Shown here in pieces: positions 13,808 through 21,548 of a stretch of DNA of 64,000 nucleotides (its first letter is position 1; each line of letters starts with the position of its first letter). The position numbers and the translations under genes are program-made. Source of the stretch: Alphaproteobacteria bacterium (lineage in GTDB: Bacteria > Pseudomonadota > Alphaproteobacteria > RF32 > CAG-239). The notes beneath the pieces are model-generated. The model had not been told where the DNA came from and did not search any database. It saw only the letters and a program-made list of their open reading frames with translations. Where the stretch lies: positions 1-64,000 of the forward strand of contig SUUJ01000003.1 in the NCBI GenBank assembly GCA_015062585.1, given 5' to 3'.

Positions 13808-14749
13808 ATGGCAAAAAACAATCGAAAAGTAGCTTTTATTTATGATTTTGATGAAACATTGAGCACAACCTATATGCAGGACTATATTTTGATTCCGGCA
13901 CTTGGTGACAAGCCCGAACATTTTTGGAAAACCGCTAACCAATGGTCCAAAGATCACTGTGCCGACCAAATTACCGGCACTATGTATTTTATCCAGCAAA
14001 CAGCTAAAGAAAAAGGCATAAAGCTCACCAAACAATTTTTGTGTGACACCGCCAAAAACATTACCTATTTTGACGGAGTTGAACAATGGTTTGACCGTAT
14101 CAACGAATATGGTGCCAAGCATGGACTTCAAATCGAGCATTACATAATTTCTTCGGGCATGGAAGAAATTATTTCAGGCACTTCTATTCGCAAACATTTC
14201 AAAGATGTGTTCGGCTGTTCATATGTCTATGATGACGAAGGCCTACCTATTTGGCCGGCTCGCGTAGTAAACTATTCGACCAAGACTCAATATATTGCCA
14301 AAATCAACAAAGGCTTGAGCAAAACCGAAGATCGCGCCGTAAACGAATATATGCCGGATGACCAGCGCCGTATTCCATACAAGCGCATGATATATTTCGG
14401 CGACGGAATGACCGATATTCCATCAATGAAAATTGTTAAAGAAAAAGGCGGCAATGCTATTGCCGTATATCGTCCGAAAAGTAAGCATCGCAAAAATGCC
14501 ATTCAGCTTTTGGCTGACAACCGCGTAAACTTTGCCCTACCGGCCGATTATCGCGAAAACAGCCAATTAGACCATGTTATTAAGACCATACTTGATAAAA
14601 TGGCCACCGAACGCGACTTGGATATCCTAAAAGTCAAAGAAGACAAAAAGAAAAAAATGGCACAAACCAAGTCAAACAAACTAGGCCGAAAACTTTCAAT
14701 CTTGGCTAAGCGTCTTACTAAAAAACATAATAAAGAGCCAAAAGCATGA
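13808..14749 (+). CDS. HAD-superfamily phosphatase, phosphoserine-phosphatase-like
   Basis: A 313-residue haloacid-dehalogenase fold hydrolase. Motif I is YDFDETLS near residue 12, motif II is the ISSG stretch near 115, and motif IV is FGDGMTDIPSM near 200. These predict Mg-dependent phosphate-ester hydrolysis; the substrate cannot be read. The C-terminal ~50 residues are Lys-rich, perhaps binding nucleic acid or membrane. The start at MAKNNRK is chosen over the upstream ORF start because GCGGAG precedes it and the catalytic motif then sits at the usual distance from the N-terminus. The methyltransferase gene follows after 22 nt. Confidence 0.8.
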   Translation: MAKNNRKVAFIYDFDETLSTTYMQDYILIPALGDKPEHFWKTANQWSKDHCADQITGTMYFIQQTAKEKGIKLTKQFLCDTAKNITYFDGVEQWFDRINEYGAKHGLQIEHYIISSGMEEIISGTSIRKHFKDVFGCSYVYDDEGLPIWPARVVNYSTKTQYIAKINKGLSKTEDRAVNEYMPDDQRRIPYKRMIYFGDGMTDIPSMKIVKEKGGNAIAVYRPKSKHRKNAIQLLADNRVNFALPADYRENSQLDHVIKTILDKMATERDLDILKVKEDKKKKMAQTKSNKLGRKLSILAKRLTKKHNKEPKA

Positions 14750-14771
14750 CCAACTTATCTGCGAGTTTATT

Positions 14772-15446
14772 ATGAGCGACATCATCAAATCAAAAGGTTG
14801 GAACTGGCAAATCATAACCGATGAATTTGCCCAAACATGGAAAAATCCGGCACCTGAGACTTTTTATCTGCTATCACGGTGGAAAAACCAACAGAAACAA
14901 TCTTTTCTGGATTTGGGTTGCGGTCTTGGTCGTCACACAATTTTGTTTGCCAAAAACGGTTTTGATGTGTCGGCTTTTGATATTAGTGAAGAAGCCATAG
15001 AACACACAAGCGAATGGGCAAAAACCGAAAACTTGAATATAGACATAAAACAAGGCGATATGCTAAATATCCCGTTTGATAACGAAAGCATCGACTGTAT
15101 TTTATGTATGAATGTCATTTCACATACCGACACTAAAGGAATGTACAAAATAGCAGATGAATTAAAACGCGTCTTAAAATCTAATGGCGAATGCTATCTC
15201 ACGTTGGGCTCAAAAGAAACTTGGGGTTTTAAACAAGACTGGCCCATGATTGATGAAAATACCAAATTGCGTGATGAACAAGGTCCGGAATATATGGTCC
15301 CACATTTTTATGCCGACTATGATTTAATACATCAACTGTTCAAAGATTTCAGTATTGAAGATATAAAGCACGTCGGAACATATTACACCAAAGACAGCCA
15401 AACTTTTGAAAGCTATCATTGGCATATTTTAATACGAAAGAACTGA
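14772..15446 (+). CDS. Class I SAM-dependent methyltransferase
   Basis: A 224-residue protein with the SAM-binding motif FLDLGCGLGRHTILFA (about 43-58), the acidic motif II FDIS and motif IV DCILCMNVISH. This is the Methyltransf_11/UbiE-like fold and acts on a small molecule or protein, substrate unknown. It follows the HAD gene by 22 nt and precedes the Nif3-like gene by 7 nt, so the three may be co-transcribed. Translation signals are weak. Confidence 0.8.
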   Translation: MSDIIKSKGWNWQIITDEFAQTWKNPAPETFYLLSRWKNQQKQSFLDLGCGLGRHTILFAKNGFDVSAFDISEEAIEHTSEWAKTENLNIDIKQGDMLNIPFDNESIDCILCMNVISHTDTKGMYKIADELKRVLKSNGECYLTLGSKETWGFKQDWPMIDENTKLRDEQGPEYMVPHFYADYDLIHQLFKDFSIEDIKHVGTYYTKDSQTFESYHWHILIRKN

Positions 15447-15453
15447 GAATAAA

Positions 15454-15774
15454 ATGCAATTTTGTAAACTGGAAATATTTATACCCCAAACTCATCTTAC
15501 GCAGCTGCAGACAGCATTGCAAAATGTTGATGCCGGTCACATAGGAAATTATGATTCATGTTTGTCTTATAGTGAAGTTATAGGAACATGGAGACCTTTA
15601 CAAAATGCCCACCCATATCTGGGAAAACAAAATGAAATAAGTCAGGAGATTGAATTAAAGGTCGAAGTTAGAATTAAAATTGATGATTTAGAGAAAACTA
15701 TACAAGCAATAAAAAATATTCATCCTTATGAAACACCGGTAATTAACATTATACCACTATTAAATGAAATATAG
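15454..15774 (+). CDS. Small protein resembling the Nif3/YqfO CutA-like domain
   Basis: A 106-residue protein with the signature GHIGNYDSC, GTWRPLQNAHPYLG, ELKVEVRI and a terminal HPYETPV. This is the CutA-like regulatory domain that, in larger Nif3 (YqfO-type) proteins, is inserted in the di-metal hydrolase fold. Here it stands alone, as in several bacterial stand-alone homologues. Role unknown; metal or small-ligand binding is inferred from the fold. It sits 7 nt after the methyltransferase. Confidence 0.7.
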   Translation: MQFCKLEIFIPQTHLTQLQTALQNVDAGHIGNYDSCLSYSEVIGTWRPLQNAHPYLGKQNEISQEIELKVEVRIKIDDLEKTIQAIKNIHPYETPVINIIPLLNEI

Positions 15775-15987
15775 ATGCAATTTCAAAGGCGGTAGGAAGC
15801 GAGATGTCAAAATATATTCATCTTCGAACCAATCTAATTGCTTGAAAACAAAATAAAAAATCGCCATTTATGCGCGCGTTACACACAACGCACCCTAACG
15901 GGTTATCATGTTTTTGCAAACAAAATTCATTTGCTCAAATCATGACGACTTTTGGATTGTGGATGGAATATATAGCTCGTAAGGTAA
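15775..15987. other. Intergenic region with one copy of a 38-bp direct repeat
   Basis: It holds the repeat TTCATCTTCGAACCAATCTA (15807-15844; second copy 16638-16675) and an imperfect stem between ATCATGTTTTTGCAAA (about 15907) and TTTGCTCAAATCATGA (about 15931). No gene is visible. Confidence 0.6.
15807..15844. repeat. 38-bp direct repeat, left copy
   Basis: TCAAAATATATTCATCTTCG... continues to ...AATTGCTTG and matches 16638-16675 with one mismatch. The pair brackets the 171-aa hypothetical gene. Confidence 0.8.
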
Positions 15988-16503
15988 TTAACCGCTAATT
16001 CCTCCTTTATTACGATTTTTTTGAGTGTTTAAGATCTTATTATTATTAATTTTTTCTTGCATTATGTCAAAAGCCCGATTACATTCCTCTCTACTATACT
16101 TATACAGTTCCACATCCGTTCCATCTTTTCTTAAGAGTAATGAAACTTCACCTGTTTTCTTGTTCATAATACTAGTTAGTTCATCACCCTCTTTTGGCGT
16201 ATAATCAATTTTATCCAGAAATGTATCCGGAATAGCCTCGCCGGCACAACAGTGTCCATCCAAAGGGTCAAGAAGTCCAAAAGCATATCCATCGGCTTGT
16301 TTAGTCAATAGACCAATACGTCCACAGGTAACGTAGTTTTCATTATAGCGTTTTATAAGGCTACTAACCTTATCAGGATGTGATACCTTAAATTTTGACT
16401 CGGCCACGCGCCTTTTTTCTGGAGTATCGGTTGGGATGTTTTCCGCTTTACAGAATTCGGCAAATTCCCAACTACCATCTATAGCCAAATGTTCAGTATA
16501 CAT
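15988..16503 (-). CDS. Hypothetical protein, soluble, 171 aa
   Basis: I do not recognise this protein. It has a very good ribosome site (CAGGAGG, 8 nt before the ATG), so it is probably real. It is charged and cytoplasmic, with no signal peptide or membrane segment. A middle segment reads GLLDPLDGHCCAGEAIPD, with two adjacent cysteines. The C-terminal ~25 residues are Asn/Lys-rich. It is flanked on both sides by copies of a 38-bp direct repeat 831 bp apart and lies in the accessory part of the window, which suggests it came in as a small cassette. Confidence 0.6.
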   Translation of the reverse strand: MYTEHLAIDGSWEFAEFCKAENIPTDTPEKRRVAESKFKVSHPDKVSSLIKRYNENYVTCGRIGLLTKQADGYAFGLLDPLDGHCCAGEAIPDTFLDKIDYTPKEGDELTSIMNKKTGEVSLLLRKDGTDVELYKYSREECNRAFDIMQEKINNNKILNTQKNRNKGGISG

Positions 16504-16609
16504 CGTATTATCCTCCTGTATATTAAGTGTTATCTGAAATTATAGTATCATATAATTAATTTTTAGTCAAAAAATATTTAGGCTCGTTTCAAAACTATAC
16601 TATGGAAGT

Positions 16610-16830
16610 GAGTTCGAAGATATTGTAAAATAAGCCTTCAAAATATGTTCATCTTCGAACCAATCTAATTGCTTGTAAAATAACAAACTTCTCTTAGCTT
16701 TGCGAGGGTTTACCCAAAGCAAAGGTTAGTTGTTCGCGTAAGTAGGAAGATAAAATCTTCCGTAGCGACGCAAAAAGTCGCCCTTAAAGGCGACTTTTGA
16801 ACTCTGGCCGGAGACAACTTGCAATCCTCG
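16610..16830. repeat. Repeat cluster and terminator between the hypothetical gene and the methyltransferase
   Basis: It contains AGTTCGAAGATATTGTAAAA (about 16613; near-identical copies at about 21198 and 23871), the right 38-bp repeat (16638-16675), a CTTTGCGAGGGTTTACCCAAAGC-type hairpin (about 16698) and a minus-strand terminator GTCGCC-tttaa-GGGCGAC-TTTTT (about 16773-16798) for the methyltransferase. It ends with GGCCGGAGAC...GCAATCCTCGAG, similar to 21393-21419, possibly a decayed tRNA 3' end. Confidence 0.6.
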
Positions 16831-16841
16831 AGATAAATAGA

Positions 16842-17633
16842 CTACTTTTTCTTACAAATATATAACAAATGCGCACTATATCCTTGTTGATCAATACGCT
16901 CACAAGTTAGAAAATGCCATTTTACAAAAGCATCATAATCTTTTTTAGATAGTTGTTCCACCCATTCTCTCATAGCATATGCTATACCATCAGTGGCCAC
17001 ATTAGTAATATATTTTGTATTTGTTTTATCAAATAGCTTCTTAAAATCTTCAATATGAAAAGCATTAAATATTTCTTCCGGAATATCCTTAAAACGTCCG
17101 GCATTATCCATTACTTCATCTAAACGAGAAACTGCTTGGTGACGTAAACCATAACCGGTCATTAACGAAGCACAAGGAAGATATGCAAACATACATATTG
17201 CTCCTCTTTTAGCAACACGTAAAGTTTCACTGATAGCTTTATTTTTATCTTTTTTATTAAATAAATGATACATAGGCCCCAAATTTAAAACCATGTCAAA
17301 AGTTTTATCTTTAAGCATACTCAAATCCAAAGCATCACCGATCATACACTCAAAATTTTTTAATCGTTTGCTTTTAGATTTCATTACTTCAACATTTTTA
17401 GGAGTAAGGTCAACAGCAGTAACATCATATCCCATCTTAGCTAAAGTAATAGAATAACGTCCGGTTGCTGCACCAATTTCCAATATTTTAGCACCGGGTT
17501 TTAGAAATTTTTGAATATAACGCATAGTTGTCAGATATTCTAAATTGTGCCCTCTATCACTAACCAAACGCTCATCTTCATTGTATTCGGTATATTTATT
17601 TATGATTATGTCTTTATGTTTATTTACAGCCAT
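16842..17633 (-). CDS. Class I SAM-dependent methyltransferase
   Basis: 263 residues. SAM-binding motif I is ILEIGAATGRYSITLA (about 50-65), with the acidic VTAVDLTP and motif IV DMVLNLGPMYHL. This is the UbiE/small-molecule methyltransferase type; substrate unknown. The start is supported by GAGAGG 6 nt before ATG. A promoter-like TTGATT-17-TTAATA lies upstream, within a repeat module that also occurs ahead of two other minus-strand genes. It is unrelated in sequence to the methyltransferase at 14772. Confidence 0.8.
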   Translation of the reverse strand: MAVNKHKDIIINKYTEYNEDERLVSDRGHNLEYLTTMRYIQKFLKPGAKILEIGAATGRYSITLAKMGYDVTAVDLTPKNVEVMKSKSKRLKNFECMIGDALDLSMLKDKTFDMVLNLGPMYHLFNKKDKNKAISETLRVAKRGAICMFAYLPCASLMTGYGLRHQAVSRLDEVMDNAGRFKDIPEEIFNAFHIEDFKKLFDKTNTKYITNVATDGIAYAMREWVEQLSKKDYDAFVKWHFLTCERIDQQGYSAHLLYICKKK

Positions 17634-17649
17634 TGCGTACCTCTCATAA

Positions 17650-17779
17650 TATAGTATTTCAAATATTAAAACATAAATTATTCATAAATCAATTTATTAT
17701 TTTATTCAACCTATGCAAAAATTCACATAGGTTCATTTTATGCTCAAAAAAAGGCTAAAATTTGCTAAGTTATTGAAAA
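17650..17779. repeat. Upstream repeat module, copy 1 (AACCTATG hairpin)
   Basis: AACCTATG...CATAGGTT forms an 8-bp stem (17708-17733), followed by TGCTCAAAAAAAGGCT and TTTGCTAAGTTATTGAAAA. The same layout occurs at 21116-21187 and 23787-23858. The part toward 17650 (TTAAAACATAAATTATTCAT) matches the 21.05-kb copy. Confidence 0.75.
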
Positions 17780-17846
17780 GCATTGAAAATCTAATTTATT
17801 TCTGTAATAATTTATCTGAGTTAAACAAAGACCTAATGGGAATAAT

Positions 17847-18665
17847 ATGTTCAAACTAATTGATTTTGATGATAAAATTTTCACTTCTCAACAATTTAGG
17901 AAAGACGAAATTTCGTTTAATCTAATTCTTACATTGATACAAAAACGGGAATATTATCCTCAAATCAAGTGTTATTCTGACCAAAAAGATGTCATAATTT
18001 TAAATACAGATGCTAATCATCCAGTCGTTGTTTGGACAAGTGAAAATTTTAATGATTTTGAATTAATTTATAATTTTGTAAGTAAAGTTTTTTCTAAAAA
18101 CGAACCTTTAAGCCTTACTGCTAAACAATCTTGTTATCAATTTTTTCAGAAAAGAAACTGGGTTTCAGATGATGAAAATACAAAAATTCTTGGTGTTTAT
18201 AAATTAGATAAACTGATAGATATTGAAAAACAAGGATATCTTGATTGTGTAAAATCAACAGATGTTGAAATAGTTGCCAATATGATAAAAGCTTTTGAAG
18301 AAGATGCGCTACCTGAAGAAAAACATCCTTTTTCTTATTATTTAGAGCAAGCAAATAAATATACCACACTTACTTATACTCACAAAGTATGGAAAAATGA
18401 AAATGGAAATATTGTTAGTATTGGACATATAAATAACTCTGAAAACACAGGAAGAATAGGACAAATATATACTGTTCCAACAGAAAGAGGTAAATCTTAT
18501 GCCAAAATGTTGGTTGTAGAATTAGCAAAAATTACGTTAAAAAATAATTTAATGCCAGTTTTATATACTAATTTTCAATATGAACCATCAAATAAATGTT
18601 ATCAAGCAGTTGGATTTGAATTATTGAATACAATATATACTTACTCAGTAAAAAAGATTGCATAA
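17847..18665 (+). CDS. GNAT-family N-acetyltransferase
   Basis: 272 residues. The C-terminal half carries the acetyl-CoA-binding signature (IGQIYTVPTERGKSYAKMLV, about 210-229) and a following helix-strand pair ending in YQAVGFELLNTI, typical of GNAT motifs A and B. The N-terminal ~110 residues resemble the N-terminal domain of FR47/GCN5-related two-domain enzymes. Substrate unknown; detoxifying or modifying acetylation is only a guess. It is more AT-rich than the housekeeping genes around, in keeping with the accessory region. Confidence 0.75.
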   Translation: MFKLIDFDDKIFTSQQFRKDEISFNLILTLIQKREYYPQIKCYSDQKDVIILNTDANHPVVVWTSENFNDFELIYNFVSKVFSKNEPLSLTAKQSCYQFFQKRNWVSDDENTKILGVYKLDKLIDIEKQGYLDCVKSTDVEIVANMIKAFEEDALPEEKHPFSYYLEQANKYTTLTYTHKVWKNENGNIVSIGHINNSENTGRIGQIYTVPTERGKSYAKMLVVELAKITLKNNLMPVLYTNFQYEPSNKCYQAVGFELLNTIYTYSVKKIA

Positions 18666-18723
18666 ACATTTTTTAATTAAATATTTTTTATTTAACCAAA
18701 GAACAAGTCCAGATGATAAGAGG

Positions 18724-19563
18724 TTATCTAACAATTGTTAAAAATGTTTTTTGCCCAACTGTTTTATTTATTGGTTTTTCAATGTAATTAAGCATATTTT
18801 GAATGCGTTCTATATGTTTTTCTGAACTTGGTATGTTCTCCGTCAGATATTTTTTCATTTTCGGAGCAATCTTTCTAAAACAAGCTTTGGCGCTTTGTCC
18901 TTGAGCAATATCTTTGTTTTCTTCTCTGTCTTTTAAACAAACGGATAATGCATCCAATAATTCTTCATTACTATACATTTTGGAAAATACCGAAAACATA
19001 ATAGATATATCTCTTATGTTTTTTTGGTTTTTTTCGTTATCTTTAAAATTTAAGATGGCAACTTCGCATATTTTATTAGCCAGTTGATAATCAGGTCTTG
19101 TTACATAAAAAGAATTTCCTCGTTCGGTTGTTATTTTGGATATTTTATGGGTTATTTTATGTTCATCTGATAAATCATCCCAGCAATAGCCATAAAAATT
19201 TCCGCTAAATTGTTTACAAAATTCTCCGGCATTAGGAACGGATTCCATAATACTACGAGATGACAGACTTCCTTTTTTTGATGCTAGACAATACATCGTA
19301 TCATTTTCTTTAATAGTAATTACATCAATGTCACCTGTTTGACGAGGAAAATATTTTTGTAAGAATTTTCTATCTTCATCGTTAACAGATATTTTTTCTT
19401 TTTCAGAAGCTGTATCTTCTATAGAAACTGCATTACAGGTCAACATTGTTGCTATTGAGCCGGCAAAATAATACCGAAGATTATCTTCTGTATCTAAATG
19501 AGGAGCATTTTCTATAGTATAAGACGCAAAGTTTTCCGCAATATCTTGAATTTCTGCGACCAT
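18724..19563 (-). CDS. Hypothetical protein, possible nucleotidyltransferase-fold
   Basis: 279 residues with AGGA 7 nt before the ATG. I cannot name it. The segment RYYFAGSIATML (about 30-41) followed by RQTGDIDVITI (about 75-85) is reminiscent of nucleotidyltransferase folds of the AbiEii type, in which a Gly-Ser/Ala strand is followed by a D-x-D. The longer spacing makes this weak. The rest is helical and charged, with no membrane segment. It stands alone between convergent genes, without an AbiEi-like partner. Confidence 0.5.
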   Translation of the reverse strand: MVAEIQDIAENFASYTIENAPHLDTEDNLRYYFAGSIATMLTCNAVSIEDTASEKEKISVNDEDRKFLQKYFPRQTGDIDVITIKENDTMYCLASKKGSLSSRSIMESVPNAGEFCKQFSGNFYGYCWDDLSDEHKITHKISKITTERGNSFYVTRPDYQLANKICEVAILNFKDNEKNQKNIRDISIMFSVFSKMYSNEELLDALSVCLKDREENKDIAQGQSAKACFRKIAPKMKKYLTENIPSSEKHIERIQNMLNYIEKPINKTVGQKTFLTIVR

Positions 19564-19690
19564 GAATTTATCCTATTTTACAATTTATTATCTTTAATTT
19601 TATGCTATTTTTACGCTTAAATCAATATCAATTTATGATTTTCGGCGGCAAATTGCCTTAAACAGTTGGAAACAACATTCAGTTTGCGAA

Positions 19691-20869
19691 CTAATTTACA
19701 TCACCCAGCACTATTGTTTCTTTAATGTCTTTTATGTTTTTCAAATACGGTATAATTGCTTTAGGATAAAAATCTGAATCTTCCAGTTTGTTTAAGTCTA
19801 TCCATTTTATTTTCTGCTCGTTGCTATCCGGTTCAAAACCGTTACCTAGAGTTGAAAAATCCATCACTTCACATTCAAACATCAGCTCAGACAAATGAAA
19901 ACAATCTAAATCGTATGGCTGATTATGATTTTTTGCAATATAATCACGAGCCAAAACCAAACGCAAAGGTTTTACATCAAGATTAAGCTCTTCTTTGCAT
20001 TCTCTTATAATAGCTTCTTGCATGGTTTCGCCCCATTCATGACCACCACCCGGCAACTTAGAATAGCGACCACGTCCATAATCGACACTCACTGTCAATA
20101 ATTTATTGTCTTTGATAATTATTGCTTTGACCGAATGCTTAAAAAACTTATCCATAACTATATTTGTAACACTTTGTAGGGATTTTAATTTACTTACCTG
20201 CATATAGTTAATAATATCCTTAAAACCATCAAAAACGAGCAAAGGTAATTCCGAATTTATCTTATCTCTAACATATCCATCTTCCATAAATTTGCCATTA
20301 CCGAGTAAAATTGGTTGAACTCTTGCATTGTATGCGCATTCAGTATCTTGTTTGCTATCGCCTATTAACCAAACATTATCTTTGTTTATTTCATATGATA
20401 CATCATTCAGCGCCTCAAAAACAGGTGCCGGATTTGGCTTATTTAGAGTGGCATCTCCATTTCCTAGAATTTTCTTAAATGATATATTCGGAAAACAGAA
20501 CGCAACCTCTTTTAACAATAAAGACTTTTCTTTATTTGAAATTATATACAAATCTATTTTCTTTTGATTACATAATTTAAGAAACTCATTAGCATTTTCC
20601 ATCGGAAAAACTTTATTATAGGTATATTCTGTATAATATTTTAAATATTCACTATAAGCCCTATTAGCGTCTTCGCCAAAAAAGTTAGGAAAATTCTCTT
20701 TTAATGATTTTTTTGCATCTCTATATTTAACTTTTATAATATCCCAAGGTTCTTTATTATACTTATTTAAAACATACTCCATAGCCTCAACAACAGCATT
20801 TCGTGTATGAGCGAGCGTATCATCCCAATCTAATAAAATAGCTTTTGGCATATTAGATATTTTTTTCAT
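19691..20869 (-). CDS. Fused HAD phosphatase and Nudix hydrolase
   Basis: 392 residues in two domains. Residues ~8-215 are a Gph-like HAD phosphatase: motif I LLDWDDTLAHT, motif II IISN, motif III lysine in LNKPNP, motif IV GDSKQDTECA. Residues ~240-385 are a Nudix domain with the box GGHEWGETMQEAIIRECKEE; the glycine near the box end is replaced by asparagine. The pair predicts hydrolysis of a nucleoside-diphosphate-linked compound and dephosphorylation of the product, inferred from the fusion. The start is supported by AGGTAGGA, though close to ATG. Confidence 0.85.
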   Translation of the reverse strand: MKKISNMPKAILLDWDDTLAHTRNAVVEAMEYVLNKYNKEPWDIIKVKYRDAKKSLKENFPNFFGEDANRAYSEYLKYYTEYTYNKVFPMENANEFLKLCNQKKIDLYIISNKEKSLLLKEVAFCFPNISFKKILGNGDATLNKPNPAPVFEALNDVSYEINKDNVWLIGDSKQDTECAYNARVQPILLGNGKFMEDGYVRDKINSELPLLVFDGFKDIINYMQVSKLKSLQSVTNIVMDKFFKHSVKAIIIKDNKLLTVSVDYGRGRYSKLPGGGHEWGETMQEAIIRECKEELNLDVKPLRLVLARDYIAKNHNQPYDLDCFHLSELMFECEVMDFSTLGNGFEPDSNEQKIKWIDLNKLEDSDFYPKAIIPYLKNIKDIKETIVLGDVN

Positions 20870-21219
20870 TCCTACCTTTTATCTCCTATTTCTTAAATCC
20901 GAAGTCCTCCAACCAACCGGAAATTCCAAAAGTCCTACTTCCATAACCAACCCAAGGATTATCTGTTACATCTCAGCCTTTGCATTGTTTTGCTCATCTT
21001 TACGCATTACTGACTACCTTTAATAATCTTGCTTATCAATTATTAAAACATAGATTATTCATAAATTCAATTTATTTTACCCATTTAACCTTTTACATAG
21101 CCATGTCAAAAGTCAAACCTATGCAAAAATTTACATAGGTTCTTTTTCTGCTCAAAAAAGGCTGAAATTTGCTAAGTTATTGAAAAAATAAAAAGCAAGT
21201 TCGAAGATGTTGTAAAATA
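20870..21219. other. Intergenic region with upstream repeat module, copy 2
   Basis: Of the 678 bp without a gene, 20880-21040 shows nothing recognisable. From about 21045 it matches the module upstream of the 16.8-kb methyltransferase: TTAAAACATAGATTATTCAT, the hairpin AACCTATG...CATAGGTT (21116-21141) and CTCAAAAAAGGCTGAAATTT. It then continues into AGTTCGAAGATGTTGTAAAA at 21198. Confidence 0.7.
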
Positions 21220-21424
21220 GGTGGCTGGATTAGGTACTCTCGCTCAAAATTTCGCGGGTCCTCCTCGCGTCGTAGGGCTCGCACGGCTTAAAATTGTGCT
21301 CACCAACTATCCGCTCCGAACCAAGTTGATTCGCCTTAAAACCACTCTCAATCCAACAAAAAAATCCTCCATGAAAGGAGGATTTTTTTGTTGGCTGGAG
21401 ACGATGTGCAATCCTCGAGTAAGT
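21220..21424 (-). repeat. tRNA-associated repeat element, orphan copy with 18-bp-stem terminator
   Basis: On the minus strand this reads: a fragment ending CTCCAGCCA, a perfect hairpin CCAACAAAAAAATCCTCC/GGAGGATTTTTTTGTTGG (21353-21394), the core GTTCGGAGCGGATAG...CGAGGAGGACCCGC (to 21228) and finally AATCCAGCCACC, the tRNA-Gln 3' end. It is almost identical to the copy behind tRNA-Gln (23893-24066), but no tRNA body is present here. The ORF-track entries in it are not genes. Confidence 0.75.
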
Positions 21425-21548
21425 TGTTATTGGTTGTAACATAATATTTTTTATAATTTTAATGTTTTGTTAGAGGTTTGTTAACCTGAAAATAACTGTT
21501 TTTTTTATACATTTAATATAAATTGATGTATGTATAAAGGTATTCATT

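Noticed and set aside
13718-14140. 140-aa minus-strand ORF opposite the HAD phosphatase
   Set aside because: Antisense to a well-supported gene with catalytic motifs; overlaps the glyS 5' region.
16800-16830. A complete tRNA gene ending in CTCCGGCCA (and a similar end at 21393)
   Set aside because: Only the 3'-like fragment is there; no acceptor 5' strand, D arm, or anticodon arm upstream.
21221-21442. 72-aa and 70-aa ORFs on both strands
   Set aside because: Both fall in the tRNA-associated repeat and its terminator palindrome.
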